Source: Rhinopomastus cyanomelas
Lineage: Eukaryota > Chordata > Aves > Bucerotiformes > Rhinopomastidae
NCBI GenBank assembly: GCA_013400115.1
Contig: VXBP01010266.1
Location: forward strand, 868,001 to 932,000
Length of the DNA: 64,000 nt
Direction: 5' to 3'
The translations under genes were made by a program, and so were the position numbers. Below, one piece after another: positions 1 through 10,000 of this stretch (position 1 is the first letter of the stretch; every line of letters begins with the position of its first letter). The notes under the pieces are model-generated. The model was not told the origin of the DNA, ran no database searches, and saw only the letters and a program-made list of their open reading frames with translations.

Positions 1-158
1 CAGAGGGGTTGTGGAGTCTCCTTCACTGGAGATGTTTAAAACCTGCCTGGATGTGTTCCTGTGTGACTTGGTCTGGATGACTCTGCTGTGTCAGGGGGAT
101 TGGACTGGATGATCTTTCAAGGTCTCTTCCAACCCTTAATGTTCTGTGATCTGTGATT
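1..158 (+). repeat. CR1 LINE 3' end, 5'-truncated by window edge
   Basis: The stretch matches the 3' end shared by the other CR1 copies in this window: an EVVESPSLEMF-type ORF2 remnant, the GATTGGACTGGATGATCTTT tail and an eroded terminal octamer. The copy is in sense orientation on the + strand and continues off the left edge. Small mismatches show moderate age. Confidence 0.85.
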
Positions 159-2510
159 GTATGTACACAGTAGTAAAGCATGACAGGAGTGAGATAAAAC
201 ATCTGAGAAGATAATGATGTCCCAGCAGGACTGGGAGACAGCATGCCTTGGGAAACGCTGACCTCCATCCATATTTCCAAGGCACCCATCTCCCTGAAAA
301 ATATTTGTGCACTACTGGAGAGACCAGAAAGGACACTGGATGCTAGTAGATGTCTCTACTTACCCAGAGCAGGCCCTGATCCAACCCTTTGCTTGCCATG
401 GCACTGGCAACAAGGAGAAACAGAGGTCTTGCTACTTCTGCAACCTAGCGAACGAGCACAATGGAAAATGTTTGTGATACTCTGAAAATCCAACCCAGAG
501 CTTACTGAATGAGACTGAAACATTTCCTGACTGTGTGCTAGGCAGTAGCAAAGTGACTGGCGTGGAAAGACCACGGATGAGCTAACTATGCCCACGGCTG
601 CGTGTGCTGAACAGCAGCCACTCCCCAGCCCACCGGCGCTGACGCTGGCATCACCTTCCCAGTAACCCTCTGAGTAGGAGTTAGGTGCTGCCATGAAAAC
701 TCACAACCATCTTGTGCTGATGGAAGAGAAAGGCTCAGACACGACACAGAGCATTACAAGGGTAAATACTTACACGTGTGTGTGAGGTCTCCCACCCAAA
801 CTGGGGTACCATGGGTCTGGTTTCACACGGTGTTCTTATACCCTTCAAACGTTCGGGTAGGACGTGATCTGACTAATCATCAACATTCGTGCTACCAGTT
901 ACTAATCACAGTCCATCTGCAAAGCAACTATATTTTTTGCAGCACTCTTGCCTGTTAATCCAGACACTCCTGGAGTCAGCCTTGCTGGAGTGACTTCTCC
1001 AGGAGGCTAGAAACCATTGAGAGGGTTTCAAAGCCATGTTAGAGAGGGGAGATCCTGGCAGTATCTTGGCTGTCCTGGGATGTCCTTTATCCCTCGTGGA
1101 CAGCTCTAATCTTCAAGAAGCAAAGCCCTTATTCCAAAGGCTGGGCTGTCCTTTAGTCTGTTCTACTTAAGCATCAGCAATACCAGTCTCCAGCAACATT
1201 TCACTACGTCATTGTATGACAGAGTGTGATGCTGACTAATACACACTTACGTTAATAAAGGTTACTAAACACTTCCATACTACACAGACTGATACAATAC
1301 TTAGGGGACTTGTACTTATCACAGAGCTAAGGAGCTGCTAGCTCCAGGCAGCAGCTATTGGAAAGGTATCAGCAGCATTTAATTGGTTCCTTTTGCATCA
1401 TAGGATGTGTTAATGATTTGTTGGACAATTATGAAGCTGTTTAATCTTCCAATCAGCTCGTGCAGGATGTAGTTAAGAATAATATCTGTTGTAGGTGATA
1501 CATGCTGAAAAGACAAGACTCACCTCCCTGCCTGGGATGTTGCGAGGAAGCACAAGAACCTCCAGAGACAATCCTGGCACCTGCAGTTCATGGCAGATGG
1601 ATTAATGCATCACACATCTCCTGGGGGAAAAGAAGTCTGTGTTGTGTTTATCAATAGATTTTAGCTGGCACCTTTTTCATCGCTGGCACTGGTCTGCAGC
1701 TTCTTCTAGAAATGATACTTCTGAAGAAAGGAGTTTTCAAAAAACAACCCCCCCAAATTTCTATTCCTGTTATTTCAACTGAAGCAAATTCATTAACCTG
1801 ACAGAGTCTTTAGCAGTAGTAATCATGCAGTGACCTTTTGAAAGGTGGAAAGCTTGTAATAACTGAAGCAGTGATTAGGGAAGGAGAAAAGCAGCTGAGT
1901 GCTGGCTGTCTGGGCTGTGTTCTGCTCTCTGCTGTGGGTTTTCTTCGTGCCAAGCGTGAGGCACTGACACAGCGCCTGGGGAGAGGTGTCGCTGACTGGA
2001 TTGCTCTTCTTTGCAGAGTGCTGAAGCTGAGGCCCAAACTCAGGCTGAAGTGTCAGCACCTCCGTCAAGTTGTGGCTCAGCTGAACCACACAGGGAAGCT
2101 GCACTTCCAAAGTAACTTGATTACCTGAAAAATCAGATTCTGAAGTTTCACTCACTAAGTCAAGTGCCCCAAGTTAGTAGCCACTCTAATTCACCTGTAC
2201 CTCCACTTCCCAGCTATAAAAGGGTGTTTGTACGATTGGTCCTTTTGATTCATTCTTTTGCTGAAACTGTAGATGTGGAGATTTTGTAGGAAAGCACGTG
2301 TGGAGATTTATAATCCTGCTACTGCAGCAATCTATGGCTAATACAAATTAAAATGTGCAGGGCACAGCACACTCGCCAGGGAGAAGGTTACTGTTTGGAT
2401 GCCCATCTTCTTTCCTGTGGCATGTGTCCTGTACAGAGAACGGTGTGTGATTAATTAAAATCATATCATGCACAAAGGAGGCATTAAATAAACACACACA
2501 GCCTTAATTA
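159..2510. other. Intergenic, no gene recognised
   Basis: I see only short ORFs with no recognisable domain and no convincing splice-bounded exon. If bird gene order follows mammals, this side faces the 3' end of CHST10, but nothing here lets me assign an exon or UTR to it. Confidence 0.5.
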
Positions 2511-2587
2511 TCACAGAATCACAGACTCATTAGGGATTGGAAGGGGCCTCGAAAGATCATCTAGTCCAATCCCCCTGCCACAGCTGT
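2511..2587 (-). repeat. CR1 tail fragment
   Basis: This is the reverse complement of the young CR1 tail: the ATTAGGGATTGGAAGGG start, the GATCATCTAGTCCAATCCCC core and the CTGCCACAG end. Only the last ~75 bp of the element are present, so the insertion was severely 5'-truncated. The octamer-like TCACAGAATCACAGA sits at its 3' end. Confidence 0.85.
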
Positions 2588-3144
2588 ATCCTAACTCTTG
2601 TACCTTTGACTTTACAACTTGAGTAACGTTTCAGCCTGTTGCTGCTACACCATGTTACATAGCTGTGTGTCTGGGCATTGATTATACCCCAGGGAACTTA
2701 TTCCAGAACAATAAAAGACAGATTTCCTCTACAGGATAATCAAAACAAACTGGAGTCTTAACACTTCTAGCTAACCTGGAATGCGAGTTAGATGAATTAA
2801 AAACGCCCTCCCAATATGCAAATGCTCCTAATTGCCCCATCAAACTACAAGTAAAATTCTACCCTTAGGAAAACCCAAGGAAAGCTGGACCTTGGGAAGA
2901 TACTGAGCACTAGGCTACAAACTGAAAGGAAGCCCCGTGCTGCCTTTGAAATGTGTGAAGAGTGACTCAGTGGAGTAAGCACCTGTAATTCTCCCCTTGG
3001 AAAGCAGATGGACTTCTGCAAGTTGCTTGAAAGAGTGTGACAAGGCCACTCCTAAGTAGAAGCCTATCATTAACAGGAAAACAACACTGCTAACGGGAAG
3101 CACCTCCAACAACCTGCCACAGAGTGGCTAGTTTTAGGTGACAA
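2588..3144. other. Intergenic, nothing recognised
   Basis: Unique AT-rich sequence between two CR1 tails. No exon, RNA gene or repeat is recognisable. Confidence 0.45.
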
Positions 3145-3220
3145 GGTGGAGTGGGTTTTTTTGGAGATAATAATGATCTTTCGAGGTCCCTTCCAATCCC
3201 TAATGACTCTGATTCTGTAA
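3145..3220 (+). repeat. CR1 tail fragment
   Basis: The sense CR1 tail is clear from 3171 to 3220: GATCTTTCGAGGTCCCTTCC, then an octamer-like GACTCTGATTCTGTAA end. The proximal part (3145-3170) is diverged and T-rich, so the left edge is approximate. Confidence 0.75.
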
Positions 3221-5550
3221 GAGGATGTCCTTCATCTGCTGCAGCAGGTGACAATTCAATCCTACACAGCAGCTACAGCTCTTCTAATACGAATCATGGT
3301 GTTTCAGTCTGACTGCAGATCCTGTATGGAAAATCCATTCTGCTGTGCGGCTGTCACAATTAGTCACTTGTAGTTCGTCCCACAAGAAACCATAAACCGC
3401 ATGACTATGTCACAGGGCACCAGTTTCACCGGAACTTCTTGGCAGGAGGCTTCCATGTCACGTTTGCTGAGATAGGCATGCCACTATCTGAGGTAGGCGT
3501 ACCAATAATGTCAGCATGAAGCGTGAGCTTCTGAAGTGTAGATGATTAATAATTGTACTTCAGTTTCTTCCCTTCTGTTTCTCAGGGTATCACTGTTTCC
3601 TGCAAGGTGCTAATACTTTAGGATGGCTCAAGCAGAAAGCTCATCATCAACGATCTGTGGTTCAACGAATTCTTACCGATACTGCTCCCTTCTGCAGTGT
3701 CAGTAGCTGTGTTGCTCATGTAGAGCAGCAGCAGGTACAAGGCCATGGCCAGACATGCAAATGTTCTGGAGCAATAAGACTCACAAAAGGACATGGCTTC
3801 CAAAGCAGGCATCAAGGAGGAAGGCGATGCCAGTGTGCTCGGATGCCAGGGGCAAAGGAAAAAGATGGCACACTGAGTCAGTTTGAACAGCAGTGTGGTG
3901 ATTTTATTTCCCTGCAAATACATGTCTTGAAAAAGAATAGAGGCCGCATGCCAAGAGGCTATTGATCATATTGCTAAATAAAGTAGTAGCTTCAGTTCAA
4001 AGTAGGTTCGTTCAGAAGCACCTGCTAAGCGTTGATGAGGAAAGGACCACAGCGATCCCAGCGTGCCGGCACCGTACGACACAAGCGCAGCAGCTTGTGG
4101 CCCAGCTGGTCAGGCTGTGTTCGATACCTCCACGTGAGTCAGTGCCCACCAAGCTGCTTGTGAGAAGGGAGGACTGGAAGTACAGGGCTGTCACACAGCA
4201 ATCCCAAGACACGTGGGGAAGAGTGGCGTGACAGGACAGAGTCGCCTGCTCTTTCCTTCTGCTGGAAAGGAAGGGCTGCTGGGGACTTTCCAGTCAAAGA
4301 AGATAATGGCCAAGGTGGGGAACAGGAGCAATTGGCAAAAATGCTGCCACTCCTTGTCAGCGCTCCGGGATCCTAACAATAATGCTGAGGGGAGGCTTCA
4401 AGTGGTGCCTCTGCATTTTGGTCACCATCCAAGATCTCACGGCTTGTTCTCGGTATGGGAGAGCAGAATAGTCACACCAGTTCCGTCCCCAGCTGAGTTG
4501 AGTAAAGTGGAAATGTGATTCAGTCCCATCCTAATTCTGAGTGAAGATGTCAATGCAAGGAATGATGAAATACTGACAGGATGCCGAGGGCAGCTTCTGG
4601 ATAGAAATCTTGAGCCAATGATGATGGCACAAGTGTCAGAGCAGTGAGCATTGGTCGAAGAACCATTACCAGAAACATGAACAGTGCAAGACAGGTAAGT
4701 TGTGGAACAACTTAGTGCACATTGTGTTTTGCAAAGCAGCTGCTTTTCTGCAGCCATCAGGCATCTACTTTATTATAAGATCTAGATGTCTCCAGAGTAG
4801 GTCTTGCAACAGTTTCTTGTCTAGGATCCCAGCTAAGGGGAAGGTTTCACAAAGGTGTTGGAGGGGGTGAGATGCTGGTTTTAGCTTGGTAGAAGCATCT
4901 TTTTTGCATGAGATTCTGAGGAACGAAGGTCCTTATAACTTCCACAATTGGGGTTGTCCTGTTCCTGCTGGCCATGACCTGCAGTCCTTTGGTCATGCTT
5001 ACCTCACCATGAACAGTGATGCTTGCTTAAGCATGACTATGTGGTGTATGGTGTAAGGTATACATATATATATATATCTTCAGAAAGTTAATGGGATTTC
5101 ATACCATTAAGCAAGTTAACAACATTTCAGACTCAAAGACTATTGGGGACAATAGTTAAGGAATGAGGTTTTCCTAACGTGAGTGAAGAGGTGTCATTTG
5201 GGAGCCTCAGACTCTCGGCTATCCAGCTGCAGCCAGAAAACCATCTGGACACAGATACCTCCCCACTCCACTGTCGGGCTCCCGGCTCCCCTGAACGCTT
5301 TGTTTACAGCTGCATCTGAAATAAACGTCGTGGTTCCCCCCCCTACTCCTGTTATTCCTGCGGAGCGAGTCGAGTTCCTCCCTGACTCACACACGATTAA
5401 TCAACTTGCAGATGCGTTATCTTCGCTGTCGCTGCCGCCAGCGCCCAGCACGGCTGCAGAGCCCACGCTGGGCTGCCCGGGCTGCCGCGCTTCTTCTGGG
5501 GTTTGAGAATTATTACAACATGTTCTATTATTGTTATTTATTGTTATTGT
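3221..5550. other. Intergenic region upstream of LONRF2
   Basis: No exon is recognised. Contents noted are a short (TA)n run at about 5063-5077 and a rise in CpG and G+C from about 5200 that leads into the LONRF2 CpG island. Short ORFs at 5183-5506 and 5406-5756 have no domain and follow base composition, so they are not called. Confidence 0.5.
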
Positions 5551-6241
5551 TTAGGATAGAGCACGTGCCCGCTTCCTCGGGGACCAACCACAGCAGTACA
5601 ACCAAAGGACAAGCGATGGCACATCCCGCCTCACCCAGTGCCGATCGCCCCACGCCGAGGGGTCGCGCCCGTCGCCCGGGCGGCGAGGAGGGGCGGGCAG
5701 CCCCAGCGAAGAAGCAGTTAAGGCCGGGTACCAGGAAACGGGAAGGAAGAGGCTGAGCGCAGCAGGAGCCGCACGGCGGAAACGAGCCGCCCCCCATCGC
5801 CGCCGCCGAGCCGGACGGGCGCGCGAGCGGGGCGGGGCGGCAGCGAGCGGGCACGTGCGGCACCGGCACCTGGCGGCGGCCGGAGCCGGAGGGAGGAAGG
5901 GCGGGCGGTACTCCCTTCGCGCCGCCGCCCCGGGGGAGGGCGGCTGGAGGCGGCTTACACAACCGGCCGCCCTTTACATAAGCTGAGAGACAGGCCCGCG
6001 GGGGAGGTGCGAGCCGAGGCGCCCCGCTCCCCATCCCCTCCCACTGTTTTCGCCGCTCTCCTCTACTCCCCCTCCTCTACCTCCTGCCCGGGTGCCGCCC
6101 CCCTGATGCAGCGATGTGACCCGCCCCCTCCCTCCTTCCCTCCCTTCCGTCGCCGTCCCCTCCCAGGAAGGAGCCGGAGTCGGCAGCGCCGCGGGCCCGG
6201 CATGGAGTAGGGCGGCCCGGGGCCGGCGGCGCGGCTCGGGC
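5551..6241 (+). promoter_or_regulatory. LONRF2: LONRF2 CpG-island promoter and 5' leader
   Basis: A dense CpG island starts near 5550 and continues through exon 1 to about 7100. It holds E-boxes CACGTG at 5562-5567 and 5852-5857 and a GC box GGGGCGGGGC at 5829-5838. I see no TATA box at a position that would fit, so a dispersed CpG-island start is likely. The transcription start cannot be fixed from sequence. The main ATG at 6242 has G at -3 and G at +4, which is a strong start context. Confidence 0.65.
6106..6210 (+). other. Upstream ORF (34 codons) with nested ATG-TGA
   Basis: ATG 6106-6108 opens a 34-residue Arg/Pro-rich uORF that ends at TAG 6208-6210, 31 bp before the LONRF2 ATG. Its last in-frame ATG (6202) reads Met-Glu-stop and sits in almost the same GGCATGGAG context as the true start. 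A second ATG at 6114-6116 is followed at once by TGA (6117-6119), a start-stop element. These count only if transcription begins upstream of 6106, which is likely but not shown. Their expected role is to damp or gate translation of LONRF2. Confidence 0.5.
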
Positions 6242-7019
6242 ATGGAGCTGGGCCCGGGGCCCTGCGCGCTGCCCCCCGCCGCCGGGACCGGGTCCGCTGC
6301 GGCGGCGGTGGGGGGACCGTGCGCCGAGATGCTGCAGGTGGCGGAGGAGGCCTTCCGCGGCGGCAACTTCGAGCTGGCGGCCGAGATCTACGGCTCGGAG
6401 CTGGCGGAGCTGCCGCAGCCGGAGCGGGGCCTGTGCCTCCGCCGTGCCGACGCGCTGGCCCGGGCCGGGCGCATGGCCGAGGCGCTGGACGCCTACGGCG
6501 CGGCCGCGCGGCTGGGGCGGCTGCGGCCGGAGGAGCTGCGGGAGCTGACCGAGAGCTTCGCCCTCAGCATCCGCGACAAGGAGCTGCGACTCCCGCCCTG
6601 GGGTGGTGGCGGCTCCAGCGGCGGCGGGACGGAGGGTGAAGCGCTGGGCGACCCGGCGTGCTGCCGCCCGCCCGAGCTCTTCGCCTGCCCTCTGTGCCGG
6701 CGGCTGCTGTGCGAGCCGGTGACCCTGCACTGCGGGCACACCCACTGCCGCCGCTGCGCCGAGCCGGGGGACTGCGGGCGCTGCCACCGGCCTCGACGAC
6801 CCGCCGACACCACCACGCCCCCCGCAACCTCCGCTACTGCCGCTTCGTCGCCATCGCCCGCCGCCCGCCCGCGGGTCAACGTGGTGCTGGGCAACCTGCT
6901 GCACAAGTGGTTCGACGCCGAGAGCCGGGCGAGGCGGCTCCGAGCCGAGGGCGACGCGCTGCGGGAGCGTCAGGAGCTGCCGGCAGCGCTGGAGAAGTAC
7001 AACCAGGCCCTGGAGACGG
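6242..7019 (+). CDS. LONRF2: LONRF2 exon 1 (TPRs and RING1)
   Basis: Encodes residues 1-259 plus one base (intron phase 1), with donor G|GTAAGA at 7020. The ATG at 6242 is chosen because the next in-frame start codon upstream is a GTG (6116) and because the ~33 residues before the first TPR helix match the family spacing. RING1 is complete: C149-x2-C152-x11-C164-x-H166-x2-C169-x2-C172-x5-C178-x2-C181. A Thr/Pro/Ala/Ser-rich linker (about 186-210) follows, then the VNVVLGNLLHKWF start of the second TPR block. The exon is very GC-rich, so its antisense and shifted frames stay open by composition alone. Confidence 0.93.
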
Positions 7020-10000
7020 GTAAGAGGCAGCGGGGGGGGAGGTTAAGTGGGAGGGGGCGAGGAGCGGGGGCAGCGCTGCCCACTCGGGCAGCTGCGCCCC
7101 CCTCAGCAGCCGGGTGGGCGTTTGTGGTGAATTGGTGTGGGGTTTTGTGGTGAATGGTGTGAGGGAGCACCTGGGGGAAGTTTTGAGAATGAATCTCTCG
7201 GCGTGTCTCTTTACACACACCCCCACTGAAATGGCTATTTTTGTTCGGCTGTTATTTTTGTCCTTGCTCTGAAGGTGCCTGGCGTTGATGCCGCCTGCAG
7301 TCGATGACTCACTATGCAGCATTTCTGGAAAACCCTCTTTTCCTATTTGTGGGGGAACCGTCCTTTAGTAAAGGAGATGCAGTAGTGCTCGTGTTGAGCC
7401 TTTAGGTTCGATCTTTAGAAGAAATCGCGCACTCCGAGGGTGGCGAAGCCCTGGAACAGGTTGTTCGAAGAGGTTGTGGATGCCCTCTCCTTGGAGGTGT
7501 TCAAGGCCAGGTTTGGATGGGGCTCTGGGCAACCTCATCTGGTGAGAAGTGCCCTTGCCGGTAGCAGGGAGGTTGGAACTAGGTGGTCCTTAAGACCCTT
7601 TCCAACTCAGACTGGTCTGTGTTTCTGTGATTCGCGAAAGAGATGAGTGTGGATAGCGTTCATTCAGCTGCACGCAGTCACATCTCCTCCAGACAGAGGC
7701 TTTGAAAACAGTCAATGAACTATCAATAAGAACAAAGGCTCAGAGAACCTGCTCAAGCACGGGGGTAGGACTGGATGATCTCCGGAGGTCCCTTCCAACC
7801 CCTGCCGTTCTGAGATTCCTTTATCTTGCACTGTGCGTAATATGAAAGCTAAACGTGCATTCGGACTGCCGAAGATGGTCCGCCTGTGTTTCGGATGTCA
7901 CCTCTCCAGTATTTCTGTGTGCCAATTGCTGTCCGAAGAGCTTAGATTTAAATAAAAGTCTTGCCTTCCTTCACTGCCAAACCCCTGACAGCCTCAGTTT
8001 ATCAAAACTAGGTTGTTTTCAGTCTCTGCGCCGAGTAGTAGGTGGATCCTGCTCGCTCGGTTGTAGCCTTGTAGTAATGCTTGTGTGCGTGCGTGCTCCG
8101 GGCTTGTTTGCTCTGCAAGCGGTGGGGGTGGTACACCAGCATCTGAAATGCCTGGAGAGAGGCATGGAGCTGGGAAGAGCCGGGATCTCGGCACATCCCC
8201 CAGGATCTGGCAGTCTGACCGTGATCGATGTCCGCCTTAATTGAGGAGGAAGGGGGGAGGAAGGCTCGGTCATGTTAAAAGGGATTAAAACCTGCGGGTA
8301 AATCTCTTTGGAAGACAAGCAAAGAAATAAAGTGTGCTTTTCCGCTGTGGGAGAGCTCCTTCCCTACTTTGAAATTTTCTTTGTTCCTAATTTTCTACAG
8401 CTAGGGATAAATGGGGTGGGGATTTTTTTCTTATTACTTTTAGTTTTTTTATTTCTAGCTGCTGGGGAAACAAACACAATCCGTGGTACTGCTTGACCTG
8501 CGTGGTTTTTTTTTTTTTGTGGCTGTATGATGGAAATTTGAGATGTGAGAGATGGGGTAGTAGTTTATACTGTGGCCTCACAGTTGATGCTGGCTATGGA
8601 AACTGTTACTTCTGCACTTTTTCCACTCCTCCAGCTAGATGTAATAAGTTTTTAGTTCTAGCAGTGACTCCCTGTAAAACTATTATGTGATTTGGCTAAA
8701 GTAATCTCTATTAAAGTAGGGCAGGATGGAGAGCCCAAGAGGAAGGTGAAGCAGAGGCTTGATGTAGGTCACTGGTGGATATGCTAAATTTTCAGTAGTG
8801 GAGCCTCCAGATGTTTTGGGTTCAAGATATTTTCCTGCTAGGGAAAATAGTACCTTGTCGAAAAGTGCTCGATGTCGTTTTTGAAGACCCATTCCATGCT
8901 ATTGCCTGTGCTTCTTGCTGTGACTGTGTGGGGGTGGAAGGAGAGAGAAGACTAGTGCGCTGTTAGTGCTCTTGCACAGCCTGTTCTTCCCCCTCCTGTC
9001 CCTGCAGCACAAATCTCTGTGGCTGCTGTGTATCAGGGTCTTGAGGTAATCCCTTTTGCAGTGTCTAGTTTTCTGTCTTCTGTGATATCCCAGGAGTACT
9101 GGGAATCTGTTCAGAAGCTCCTCATTCTGTCAGTGATGCTAAAATTGCTTGAGAGTTTAAAAGAAGTTCTAGTTAAAAATAATAGCAGGTATCCTGCAGG
9201 CTTTTGAAATCTTAAAACCTAGGCTGACATGTAACTTCTTGGTAGCAGATCCAAGTTGCCTTCGCTGAAGGGCAGCACCTCTCCCAGCCCTTTCACCTTT
9301 CCTCCTGTTTGTCTGCCAGTCGTATTTCTCATGAGTCAAACTGCTCCTGAGCCTCATGTTTTGGTGTCCCTGCCCAAAGTAGGGTTGAGTTGGAACCAGA
9401 TGATCTTTAAAGTCCCTTCCAAGCGAAATCAGTCTATGAAATTCACATACTCATCAGGTACTGTCTTGTAACTTGCCAAAGTTGCTTTCTCGCTTACCAG
9501 CCAAGTAAATGGGAGAAAAACTAAGACAGGGATGTTTTCTAACACTTGAGTACTTAGCTGTTAGCAGATGGACAACTTTCAATACTTAGGAGCTGCTTTC
9601 AGGTATTTAAGACTTTGAATGACTACTGTTTAAAATTTGTAACCCCCAAATGGCAATGATAATACATAGAGTCACTCTATATGATTAGGTGAAACTGCAG
9701 GCTTCTTGGCAGAATGTTCAGTTTGGCTTGGTGGGATTTTTTCTTTCACTGATATTTTCCCCACACCATCTGCAAAAGTTGTCTCTGTGATGTCTAAAGC
9801 AAGTCTTCCAGTTACTGATCACTTCTCTCATTCTGGTTGTGACCTTTTGTTTTCCAAATTGCATTTCAGTTTTTGAGGTGTGCCTCAAGTCTGAACTGTA
9901 AAAGGCTTCTGTCGTGCAGCCAGTGCACGTATTTCCAGTACAGTCTGGAATAGTTGCTTGTAGTTTAAAGTCTCAGAAGAGGTCTGCATGCCTTCAAGTT

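Noticed and set aside
3977..3982. AATAAA as a possible 3' end of an upstream gene
   Set aside because: An isolated hexamer with no recognisable exon or UTR context. Such motifs are frequent in AT-rich DNA.
4212..4757. Possible coding exons upstream (ORFs at 4213-4518 plus and 4437-4757 minus, and an ACAGGTAAGT donor-like site near 4695)
   Set aside because: A lone donor-like sequence is common by chance, and neither frame shows similarity to any protein I know, including CHST10.
5406..5756. 116-codon ORF in the CpG island upstream of LONRF2
   Set aside because: It has a non-ATG track start, a composition-driven Arg/Ala/Gly content and no domain. It could at most be leader sequence.
6116..6241. 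N-terminal extension of LONRF2 from an in-frame start at 6116
   Set aside because: The codon at 6116 is GTG, not ATG. The added residues are low-complexity leader sequence, and the ATG at 6242 has a strong context and the right distance to the first TPR.
6077..6904. 275-codon minus-strand ORF over exon 1, and other long frames there
   Set aside because: These are shadows caused by the very high G+C of exon 1, where stop codons are rare in all frames. No domain is seen.
7020..7153. Continuation of exon 1 past the donor to a stop at 7151-7153
   Set aside because: The GTAAGA donor at 7020 and the in-frame join to exon 2 restore the TPR block. The read-through part is G-rich and unrelated to the family.
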